DNA from: Rachycentron canadum
Taxonomy: Eukaryota > Chordata > Actinopteri > Carangiformes > Rachycentridae
Direction of reading: 5' to 3'
Length of the DNA stretch: 64,000 nt
Assembly: GCA_038496675.1 (NCBI GenBank)
Contig: CM076658.1
Span: 8,909,627-8,973,626, forward strand
Of this stretch, positions 12,298 through 24,200 are shown piece after piece. The notes below the pieces were generated by a model that was given only the letters and a program-made list of their open reading frames with translations, ran no database searches and was not told where the DNA came from. Made by a program: the position numbers and the translations under genes. How positions within the stretch are numbered: position 1 is the stretch's first letter; each line of letters starts with the position of its first letter.

Positions 12298-15200
12298 GTA
12301 GGTGGTAATATTCTCTAATTGTGGACGAAATAAACACAGAGGGATGTTTGCTGTTTTTTTTTTTTTTTTTGCGTAGTGGCCCACAAGAGTTACAGCATGA
12401 GATAATGACTGGAAAGTGATTAGATGCATCCATGTTGTTTTCCCACTTCTTAAGGATCTGACTGTATGAGAAGTCATCCAGACCAAAACTGAATACGTCA
12501 CTTGCACATTTAGTGTGTATGTATGAACATGCTGCATATACATAGGCACAGTATATAAATGAAAACATGTAGCTCACATACCGGACACACAAACAGACAC
12601 AAACACACACACACAGGAAAAAGTGTGTAAGTATGAGGGTATAGGAGTGTGAGGATGTTTGTATGTTCATGTACATGAATGTGAGATTTCTGTTTATTCT
12701 TGAATATAGAAATACTTAGTAAGTGTGTTTGCATAACTAGCCCATGTATATGTGTGTGGTTGAGTATCAAATTTTAAGTATACTTAAAGGCACCGGAGGT
12801 TGCCACAACACGGTGTGGTATACGCAAATCAACTGTGTGTAGATCAACTTGGAACATGGTCACAATCTTAGCGCCACAAGCTGAAGAGAGGCCAATTACA
12901 TTTTATGTAATTACCCTACTTGTTTTATACCAAAATAGTCTATTAACTAATCCTGAAATTGAAATGAGCTGGTTATGGTGGCTGCTATGAAAACCGTTCC
13001 TGGCTTTCCTGTACAGATGCAGATTCATACTCAGTAGGTGCTTTTGAGTTGACAGGACACTCCAAAATATATTACACCGCACATAGCTCCCATTTTGGCT
13101 CTGGTGTTTAAGGGATCAGATCTGCTTGAATGTAGAAACTATATGTTTTGTTTATTTCTGTTTATTCACCTTCTGTTTTGTTTTTCTGATCAACTGAAGT
13201 ACTTTATACTGTGGCTTTGAAGTCAGCGGGTGTTCATTTTGGTTTTGAGTTTGTTCCCCCCAGGGCTTCCATACTGTGGTTCTCAGTATTTGTTTGTATG
13301 GCATGATAATGAAGGCAGGAGGCTGTGCACATTGAGTGATGACGTCCAGTGATTCTGTCAGTTACCAGACATCAGACATATGTACAATGTTTATTTCATG
13401 TTGCCGTTTACCTGCAGATATCGCCTTTGCATTGATTCTACAAGTTATAGGTCTATGAACACCACTCTTCCAAAGATATAAATGTATATATAGATCTGTA
13501 ATTTGATGCTGTACTTGTAATGCACAAAGGTAACACAAATATTCACAAGCAATCTTGTATCATCTTTCACAATAATACCTATACACAAATGAAGTATTAC
13601 AGTAGATATTTACATGTTTACAAACACCTGGCAAACAGCACACTCACCTTGTTCAGTACATCTTGTCCTCCACAGTGGTGGCCTTGTTAAAAGAACAATA
13701 AAATGTCAGTTTCACATGTGCAATGATGCATGCTTACACTTAGTGTATGAAAATGGCAAAGAGCTCTGGTTAAACTGCAAACAACCATATTAACACCTCA
13801 ATTGGAGACCTCCTTTTTTTTTTTTTTTTTAAATAAATATCCCTGCCAATATCCCTGCCCTGTTGTTTCTCCTTCAGATGAGATAGTAGAGGGGCTGCTT
13901 CTATATGTCCTTGCTGCAACAACCTCACACATCACGTGTAACACTATGATTGATCACCAGTTGCCTAAGGCTAGTTTCAAACAAGGATCAAATAAAAAAA
14001 AAGGCTTGTGAAGGAGGACATTTATTTGGCATAAAGAACTCAGTGTCATATTGAATCTTCTCTGCAAATCACCTCTTCTGTCTATTTAGAAAAGCAAGGA
14101 TAATGCCACTAGGCAACAGCATGTAGGATGACTCATGTTCATTTAATCAATTTATTAAAGTAGCTTTACAGATGTTTTCTGACTGCTGACTTTGACAAAC
14201 AACAGGATAATTTGAATTCAATTTGTTGATGCTCTGACTTGCCATTTATTCATCTTGTCAATTTCTTTATTTTTCCAGTACTTTAGGGAATGACCAAAGC
14301 CTTTGCAGATTGCGATATATGTCTGACAGGGGCTTTTAAACACCAGGGTTCTCATTGTTTCATCACTTGTTTGGGATGTTGACATGAGCTGGCTCAGATA
14401 TGATCTATGGTCATTACTCTCTCAGTATTTATTATGATGAACATGCATTTATACATTAGAGTACAACTCCCATGCACTTCTAAGCTGCAAAAACATGTAA
14501 GTCACAGATAGTTTCATAAAAAATTATATCAGTAAGGTTGAGCTGTAAAAAATAGACAACAGCTATGGTTAGCTACTGGTTAGCTGTTCCCCCGACGGAC
14601 AAGTGGTATAAATAATGTATGGATGGTTTTTGGGGTAAATAGAGCTTAATGTTATCAGTGATGTTATGTTTCTGAATGTTTTTACCTAGGGAGAGCATTT
14701 AGATGGCAAAGTCAATGGGGCCTAGGACAGAGCCTTGAGGGACAACACACAGCAGGTTTCCTAAAGGGGAGGAAAATTATTTATGTTGACTGAAAACGTT
14801 CTGTTGTTGAGATAAGAGGTGAATCATTTTAATGCTCTGCCAATATCCACAGCATTATGCTTTAGCCAGTCTATTAGGATGGTGTGAGCAACAGTGTAGA
14901 AAGCAGCACTGAGCTCCAGTAGAATAAGAATAGCACAGTTTCCAGAATCAACTATGAGGAGCAGATCATTATTGGCCTTCAGTAGAGCAGTGCTGTAGGC
15001 TGCCCTAAAAAGGTAGAAGTTAGGCTATATTATTTTGCAGAACAACCAACCTCAGGGAAAACATGTTTGCTTAAAATTTTGAGTGATTTTTGAGAGCGTC
15101 ATCATAAATTTTCATTAGAGTTGTTCTGATACTAATATTGAAAATGCATTTGATACTGCTTAAAATGCTGGATGGGGCATCAGTGGATCTATGCTATCCT

Positions 15201-18200
15201 GATTTATAGTTTCACATGTCAATCAATGCACATCAAATGACGCAACCCTGGGTGATACGGTGATCATGTGCTGGACTCACGATTGATCAGGCATTCCAGC
15301 TTTACTTTCAAAATGTTGAATACACTGGTTTTCTCAAGAACTACAACCACATGAAATGCTTACATTAATGTTAAATTAAGCTGACTATGCATTTCTGGCA
15401 GGCTAGGGATTTTCCCTCAAGCCAACATAGTGAAAGCACTGAATATGAGTTCAGACCAGAGGCAATATCAATATACAACCTCACTCCCAGGTTACTCTTC
15501 TCTTGCTATACATGGTTTCTTTGAAGCTAATTACTCAATGAAAATTTAAAACAAAATCAGTTGGTGGTTTGGGGTCATTTGTTTGTTGAGTCACTTGGTG
15601 TGATAATCCACCAACATCCTGATAGACTATAGGTTTTACTTTGGATCAGACAAAATAAGACACTTTGATTGACATTCACTGTCTTCGGAAACCCCTAAAG
15701 AAAAGTGATTAATACAGTGTATGTGTCTATTTTGCTAATGTAGCAGCTCTATAGATGACAAAGTCAGTGCACTGAAATATCTCAACAACTAATGGATGGA
15801 TGGTAGTGACATTTTACACAGTCAGTAATGGTTTCCAGCAGATTGATCCGTCTGACTTAGTGGCCTTTGCTCTAGCAGAAACAACAAGTTGAGGTTTTTA
15901 TTTATTTACTTTTATCGACATCTTCTGAATTGATTGGCACAACATTTTGTAAAGACATAAATTTCCGAAGTGCTAGTAATGCTGGTGATCCTTTGACATT
16001 TCTATGAATTCTTCTGACTTTTCATCTATGCCACGAGGTTGACATTTGTGAGATCAAGATTAAAATGTTGTATCAACTATGGGATGGATTGTGATAAAGT
16101 CTGGGATCACACATTCATATTCCCCCTTTAGAGTGAATTGTAATCACTTTGATGATGCCCAGACTTTTCATCATCATTCACCATTATTAGGTAAAAGGTT
16201 TTTGACCAAATACCTACTGAAATAAAGTTATGCACATGATAAACATATACTTATCAAATGTCAGTATCTTAGCATTCTCATTGCCATGTTATCATGCTTT
16301 TGTTATCATTTAGTTAAAGCTTAAAGAACTGCTACCATGGCTGTAGACTATAATTATATAGAAAGAGGTATTATATTCCAAAAACAACTCAACTTTAAAA
16401 ACCAATCCACAAAGATCTGCTCAAGAATAGTTTGAGTATTGTCTTGGTTATATGTTTTTGTGTCTGCACTCACTGCACCTCTCTGTCTCCCTCAGGTATT
16501 GTGTCGCTGATCTCTCTGGTGATCCTCTCCTATGACCGCTATAGCACTCTGACTGTATACAACAAGCAAGGGCCAAACTACCGCAAGCCCCTACTGGCTG
16601 TAGGGGGCTCTTGGCTATACTCCCTGTTCTGGACAGTGCCTCCCCTATTGGGCTGGAGCAGCTATGACATAGAAGGAGCGGGAACAAGTTGCTCTGTATC
16701 CTGGAGGGTTCAGACAGTCCAGTCTCACGCCTACATTATCTGTCTCTTCACTTTCTGCTTGGGCATACCTGTTCTGGTGATGATCTACTGCTATGGCAGG
16801 CTCCTCTGGGCAGTCAAACAGGTAGAGAGACAGCAACTGTGTGTATTTGTGTTTATGCAATTTTCATCTCAGATGTCGAGGGCGATAGCACAAATTACCT
16901 GAAGTTATGCTTCATCATAATCTACCTTTTGTATATTAAACACTATTGGCTTGATAGTCTGAAGTCTGCTTTTCCATGAAGACCAGCAAGTGTTTAGTTT
17001 GAATTAATTTAATTTACTATTGAATCAAATGGTGTTTTTGAGGAGATAAAATTATCACACAGCACACTGGAACTGCGCATGGCCTCTACTCCCATCTGAC
17101 CCCAGTTGTGCTAAGTACAGACTGAGGAAGAGGCATTTTCAGTAATGCTTTGGTCTGCTTGGGGACCATGAAATATCCAGTAAAAAGGCACAGCTTCTCT
17201 GTCCTCTGGTGGGAAAACAGAAATAGCTCCTTTCTGCTCAAACCCCTTTATCTTGCTAGAGGGGGAATCCATTTCCTCCCGGGAAGAAATGTGTCTCTCT
17301 CAGGCCACAGTGGAGGAAAGAGATATAGCCCAAAATTGAAACAAGCAACCTAGATATAGGGTTTTTTTCCATCCATTCAATTTGACTGTTTAGCTGACAA
17401 CACCCCTAAGGCCGGCAGCTATCTGAAATGCTACAATATACCCAAAAAACTCTTTGGGCCCCTCCACTATTTAAATGTCCTAGATCACACATGTGATACC
17501 ACATGGGAAAGGTGATTGGTTCCCTGTCAATCACATTCAAGTCCTGGGATGCAACACATCTATCCCAGACATTTCTCAAACAGAAGTGAGACAAGATAGT
17601 AGATGACATGATGTGATGATGTGACCACAGACCTGGGAAGACATTTAGTGGAAGAATTTATTAGGATAAATACATAAACAGGGAATGTGGATGGATGAAA
17701 GTGTAAATCAAGATGATACCCAACAAAGAAAAAGTTAGGCAATTTCTCCACTTAGCAAACTGCAGTGCATCCATATCAGTTAGGCCTAGAAAAGTGAAGG
17801 AAGTCATTACTCAAAGATTTCTTTGGTGAGAGAAATCACTGAGTCACAATCTGTCTTTTGAAGACATGGAAATACATGAAACGAAAGCAGTAGCTTCCAT
17901 TTGCTCTGGACAGAAAAGATCAGGGACTGTGCTAAACACAGCAATATGATTTTCCAGGGTCCAGCTGCAGGGACAGTATCTGGGCTTCTAGATGTCTTTT
18001 CATTCATCACTGGATGGATCCATGGCTGAGTTTTTCTTTCTTTCTGAGTTTAAGGGAGTGACTTCACTTTACTTAAGCAAGTGAAATCCTTTGCCTCCCA
18101 TAGATCTAGATTAGTTTAGTGTAATCCTTAGAGTAAAGGGGGTTAACATTGTGGGGGATTAGGACAGCATTCCACTTCAGACAAAATGTAAGCTACTTAA

Positions 18201-21200
18201 GCATCCTCTTGTTTCTCCTCATTTGAATCCAGTGTTTTGGGATTTTGGATTCAGTTTTTAAAATGCCACACAAATGAAGATAATCAGAATAAGATTGTGC
18301 AGAACACAAACACAAAAGGGTAATGAAGAAAGAGGAGAACATGTTGCTGGCTTTTTCCTAAATAAATATTTTTTTCCATTTGGACTGACCCACTGGTATC
18401 AATAAGCAGCTTTTATAAAGTGCCCTCACCTATAATTACTTCTGTGTGGGTGACATAAGCTAAATTGGTTAAAGTGAGTCATACATCACACATATCACAT
18501 ACTAACTCTTCCTTAGCCAGAAAATCATTTTTAGACTTAATAATTTTATGTTGTATTTGATCAGAAAATGATTGAACTAACATTTTAATAATTTATAAAT
18601 AATTTATTTTATTGTCATTGGGCAAAAAAGAGTTGAAAGACACTGAGTGAGAACTGGATATGTGTCATACGCACCCACTGCTTTCAACCAACACACACAC
18701 TCAAGGGTTTTTCCGACTGAATTAATCAGTTGACTCAGAAAATGATTTCATTTGCAGTTAAGCAGCTGGATTAGACAGCCATGCGTTTGAAGTAAACAGA
18801 CGTGATCACAAAACAAACGAGACAGAAAGCATTTTCTTCAAGTTGCCACAAATACAGTATTTGAAAGTCTCAGTATTCAGACGAGGCTTTGATCAAAGAA
18901 ACTCAGTGCGTGCTTGCCATATTTAATACTACAAAGCATCCCTATATTGTAGGAACCATGCATTGTACTTTCCTGTAGAAATATCATATTATATCATATA
19001 TATTATGGGGATTTATTTCAATTTGGCTGTGTTTTGAATACAAAAGGTTTTCTTTTTATTAAGTACTGATGCCTCAACTCTCCATTACGTTGCACACTTG
19101 CAGAGACCAATTTAAATCATATGACTAGTGAATGATGGTGTGTGAGAGTGCAAAATAGTGCAATGTTTTATTTTTAGTGAGCATTAGAAAAATCATCAAG
19201 CTGTATTTTATATGTTGTGTTATAATATGTTTTGTTGAGTCAAAAGCAACTACATCATAGTGATAACAAATTGTTCTACAGTTTCTGTGAGTCTGCTCTT
19301 TGAGGGAGAATCCAAACAAGTATAAGGATTCTGTTGGAAAAACTAATCCACTCTAAGCAAATATGATCTTCGGAAGGTCAACAATAGCAGAAGCTCTGCA
19401 CATCAGAGAGCAATGGTGATGTGAACTGCAGAAAACGTTTCACTTCACAGTAATAGCAAGACCGATATGATAACACAGGCTGCTGGGTACATCTGCAGCA
19501 GTGACTGTGACAGGGTGATATTTGTCACCAAGTATAGATGCAACTTGTCAATGAATCACTGCTTTGAGGCATGAATAAAACAGCTGATGGCCATCAGCTA
19601 ATGTAAGTGTGGCATCAGTGCTCTGCCAGAACTGATCATGGATGTATTATGAAATCTGGATATAATGCCATCACTGAACCTTGCTGCTGATTTGTACCAG
19701 TGGTCTGTGGTATTACATTAAAAAATCCTAGAAAGCATTTTCGCCAGAGACCACCATTATCAAAGAGACAGAACGCCTTTCGATACAACCAAGGTCAGTG
19801 ATTACTCCTTGTATCATGAATTTTATATTTATAAAACTTGCCCAGAGACACCTTTAGATGCACCTTATTAGTAAAACACTGAATAAAGCAGTTTTATATT
19901 AAGAAAGCTGATGTTCAGTGGACACAGGATGTGAGGGAGCCCCTACTGCTGGCTCAGCCTTTTTCTCTGATGACTAAAATGCTCCATTAGGTTTAAATTT
20001 ACAGTTAAAACAACCAAGATCTAAGGAGTGTATCTTAGAAATGTGACTTAAAACTGGATAAAAAGTTAATTTTGGGAGTCAAGTGTTTCAAAAGATGTGT
20101 GTGCAAAGGGGATAAGCCGTAGAGGAATGACCAAATGAAATTGTTACCTGCTTGAAATTACTGGAATCATTTAGAATAATACTAGGTGTGGTTATTTTTA
20201 TACATTTTAATGAGGAAAAGTAAATTTTTTTACCTTTAAGTGTGTGACATCATCCAAATGTAAAGACCTTGGACTGAGTGGGAGCACGCAGATGAAGCCA
20301 GAAATAGAAACACTAACGTGCAGTTGGCCAAACGATGTGGAAGTAAACTCAGCAACTAGAAAAATGATTTGGTTTTGTACTGAGCAAATAATTGCCGCAC
20401 ATGTGAAAGAGTGCCGGTATTCACTTCACACACATATTTTGTCCATGGAGCTAACGCAATGCTTGAGAGACAGACAGTCTCCACAAACTACCGTCTTTCC
20501 CACAACAAGTCTGTGCGTATTGTTACGAGAGGAGAGAATTTTGTCATTCAGTTTGCTTCTTTAATATGAGTTTATTGGATATTTCCTGTGTGATTAAGTT
20601 TCTCACTCCATTGAAGTTATGTCATCCGTGAATGGAGCTGAACTCCTGCTGGCTCTGTTTCAATTAAATCCCAAGCAGTCATTAAAACTAAGCAACATTT
20701 GCATTAAGTGGGCACGATTCTCAAATAAAGTAATGAGAAAGCGCTGGGCTCAGTGAGCTGGAAGACTCTTTCACCTCAGTCTTAGTTTATCAACATGACA
20801 GAAGGGTGAAAAAAAGGGCTTCAGATTAAAGAAAAGCCATCTGTGTTTAAAGACGTGCAAGGAATGATGTTAAGAGAACTGCAATTGAATTAGGGCTAAG
20901 CTACAGATTTAAATGTATATATCAAGAGACTGTGTGCGTAAGTTTGCTGAAATTGGTTACAGCTAATCTGCTTCATCTTCACACCAAGTCTTCTTCACAC
21001 CAAATCTGCCTCCCAGATTGAGGAAGACTAGAAGTTCAATATAACTTGTCATGTCTATGTGGAATTTAAGAAGGAAAACAAGGTGGCAGTGTGCCTGCAT
21101 TATTTATTTTTTCTTTAATAATAGAACTTTTGTAAAATTTATTATTTTACTGTCTGAGCAGACAAATCTCTTCATTGTACAAAAATACAAACAAAATCAA

Positions 21201-24200
21201 ATTGAAGTAATTAAATGCACCTAGTGCATTTGAATGCCACAAGGAGAGCATACTGTGATTGGCATTTATTTTTCTAGTTTGAAGGCCCTGCAAGTTCAGT
21301 GCAATGACAAGAAACCATCAGCCGTCTAGAGGGATGAGGTATTAAAGAAGGAAATTAATCAAGACAACAAAACATCTTGGCTTGATCACCTTCTCCCATT
21401 CTCATCCACAGGTAGGCAAGATTCGAAAGACTGCAGCCCGAAGGAGAGAGTATCACATCCTGTTTATGGTTCTGACTACGGCTGCCTGCTACCTGTTGTG
21501 CTGGATGCCTTATGGTGTCGTGGCCATGATGGCAACATTCGGCCCGCCCAACATCATTAGTCCTGTGGCCAGTGTGGTGCCCTCACTATTGGCCAAGAGC
21601 AGCACAGTAATCAACCCGCTCATCTACATACTGATGAATAAACAGGTGAGTCAGCGAGGGGTGTATGTGTGCGTTAGTGTGTGTGCATGTTGCACAAACT
21701 CAAAGTCATCATTTTGAAAATCCAGGACAATTTCACATGAACAACAGCTTTATTTACACAGTAAAAAAAGACAAATTACAACAGCTGAAATCATACAAAT
21801 GATCTATTGAAATATTAATTCAAGTGTAATAAGAATAAGTCAAGAAGAACACCCTAAGGCTGTCGGGAGTGAAACACAACCTTCACTCTTAATATGTTCA
21901 GTTATGGATGCTTCTATTTCTCTTCCTCAATTTGGGAATGCTGCAGGAGGGAAACGTATTTTTGAAAAAAAAAAAAAAAAAAACTTAAATGTTGAACAAT
22001 CCTTCAGAGGCAGTGTGTGTTACAGCAGTTCCCACAATACTAAAAAAATACAAGATATGAAAAATAGGCTTCAAGAGTAAAGAACAGAAAAGTGGCGGTT
22101 GAGAGGGCAAAAAAGTAATAAACGGTGTCACCTAACATGTTTTCTCATCTCACCGCTTCAATATTCAAATATTAAAGTTCATGTCAACTTTCACTACAAT
22201 GTCCTGTATTTAATACAGGCAATGAAACTGTTGTATTGAAGAGGATTAAAAATTATGTTTCATCTTAAACGTCCCAGAGAGAAGCAATAGCACCTTGGAG
22301 GTCCTGCTATTGCTCTACGTCCTTATCCCAGGTTTAAAATGCTCAGCTGAGACATAATTAAAAAGGAAATTTGGCACAATATTAAGATGTGAAGATGAAG
22401 TTGCCAGAGGGAAATTGTACTCACTTAAGTGCATCCAGGGAAGTGGTGATACCTGCACCACAGCTGGATGTGATTTCCCTGGCCATAAGCATGCAAATCT
22501 GTAAAACACCATGAATGAAAAAGAAAATCTTATAGTACAATTGCCTCTCACAAGAATTAATGACAATGGTGTCTACTTGCAGCACAGTACAGCACAGACA
22601 GTTTAAGACTCAGCCCTGATCTTGACTCGCATGCTCTGTGCATTGGAAAGTGATCAAAAAAATCATTAGAGATATACATGTACAATATGTTCAGGGTTTC
22701 TGCACCTTCAGTGTGTTACAATCACAAGTACTAAAAACATTTATTTATTTATCTCCACAGAGAAACGTAAAACCTACAGCAGAGATGAAAGCCTGCATCC
22801 ATGGTTTTAAATTAATGCTGAAATCTCCTTAAGTTTAAATTGTTCTTTGTGTCTATTTTGTAAACCTCTGGTACAGTCCTCTAACAGTTGCTGAATTTCT
22901 GACTTTACTGGGGGCCTTGTCCCACAGCAGCCTCTAATGACATGCCATATAATCAACATGAAACTGGGGCTGGGTATCAAACCTTTGAATACTTTTGCAT
23001 TCTGAAAAAAATGTGTCTCAAGGATCAGAATCTATCAAGTCTAATATATCTATTTTTTATGTCACAATTATTATTGTCAAATATATCAGGCATTGTGAGA
23101 GATGCTGCACATCAGTGAGAACTTCTTTCTCAGCATTATTCAATTTGCAGAATTTTGCATCAATGTGATGAAGTATTTTTGCCTTGTATGTAATTCACTG
23201 AATTAACTCATTACTATCTGGTTATGTCATCTACAATTCAATTACCAAAACATTTACTCAGTCACTATATGCAGAAGATTTGATATATGTTGTATTGTAT
23301 AAGTATTGAAAACTGGAACCAAGTACTTAAGTGGTCAAATGATTGTTTCTCATCCTTTAATTTGTTGAGTTTGTTCAGAAATGTATCTTTGGTATCAGCA
23401 CAATTTGTGTTTGTACTGACACGGACAGACTGACACACACTAACAGATTTTGAATGATACCAACCCCAGAATCATCTAAATACAACTACTACTAATATAA
23501 CTACTACAGAGCCATCATCTTCAACATTCATATGACTATTCAAAGCAACAGTTCTGTGACACGTTTTCACAACTTATACCAAACCACAACCAATGGCACA
23601 AGCACATTTTGTAAAATAGCACAGCTAGTAAATCTCTGTTATAGGCAAGATTTTTCTAACTGCATGTCTGCAGAAAAAAAAGAAACACCACCATCTCTGT
23701 TTTCCACCTTTTCCCACACTGAGCCAATAGCTCACTGCAGATCTGGCATTGACTCACTGTAAACATAAAAACCCTTCTAGGAGGAGACATAGCAAATCTG
23801 ATGATTGTACAGGTTCAAATTCCTCTTTTATAATCATCTTTACTCTGAGCTGTGGACACGTACAGACCAATATTAGAGGATTCAGAAAATATTAGACATT
23901 TATAGTAGTAGGAAATGAGCTTCATGCTTGTTACGGGACAAGGAAATAACCCTGCAATGGGCTGCACATACGCAGGGTCGTACTGCAGTAGTAAGCTCCA
24001 AGAAGGGTTTGGCCATTCCGCGAAGTAGGAAAATTACATTCAATAAAGAGTGAACTGACCATCAAAAACAGGGGCTGGTGATTGCTGAGGCAGAGCTGAA
24101 TCCCACTGATACAGATCACGCCAGCAATATCAACTGCTTCGCACCTTTCACGGCAACCAAACAGTGTGGTACTGCAGTCCCGCCACAGTATGTACTGCAT

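Larger units (their letters stand above)
12298..16495 (+). other. tmtops: TMT opsin intron 1
   Basis: A 4.2-kb intron with poly-T tracts (about 12353-12370, 13815-13830), CA repeats near 12600, a LINE reverse-transcriptase relic (14650-15030) and a percomorph interspersed repeat reaching close to exon 2 (15770-16350). Confidence 0.85.
16822..21411 (+). other. tmtops: TMT opsin intron 2
   Basis: A 4.6-kb AT-rich intron. No internal exon or recognised transposon ORF was seen. Two stretches of more complex, homeodomain/POU-like sequence (about 18700-18800 and 20570-20790) stand out as possible conserved non-coding elements. Confidence 0.8.

Noticed and set aside
11969..12676. 235-codon minus-strand frame over opsin exon 1
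   Set aside because: It is the antisense shadow of a GC-rich coding exon extended through a CA repeat (VCVCVC) and poly-K from a poly-T tract. No domain and no splice logic.
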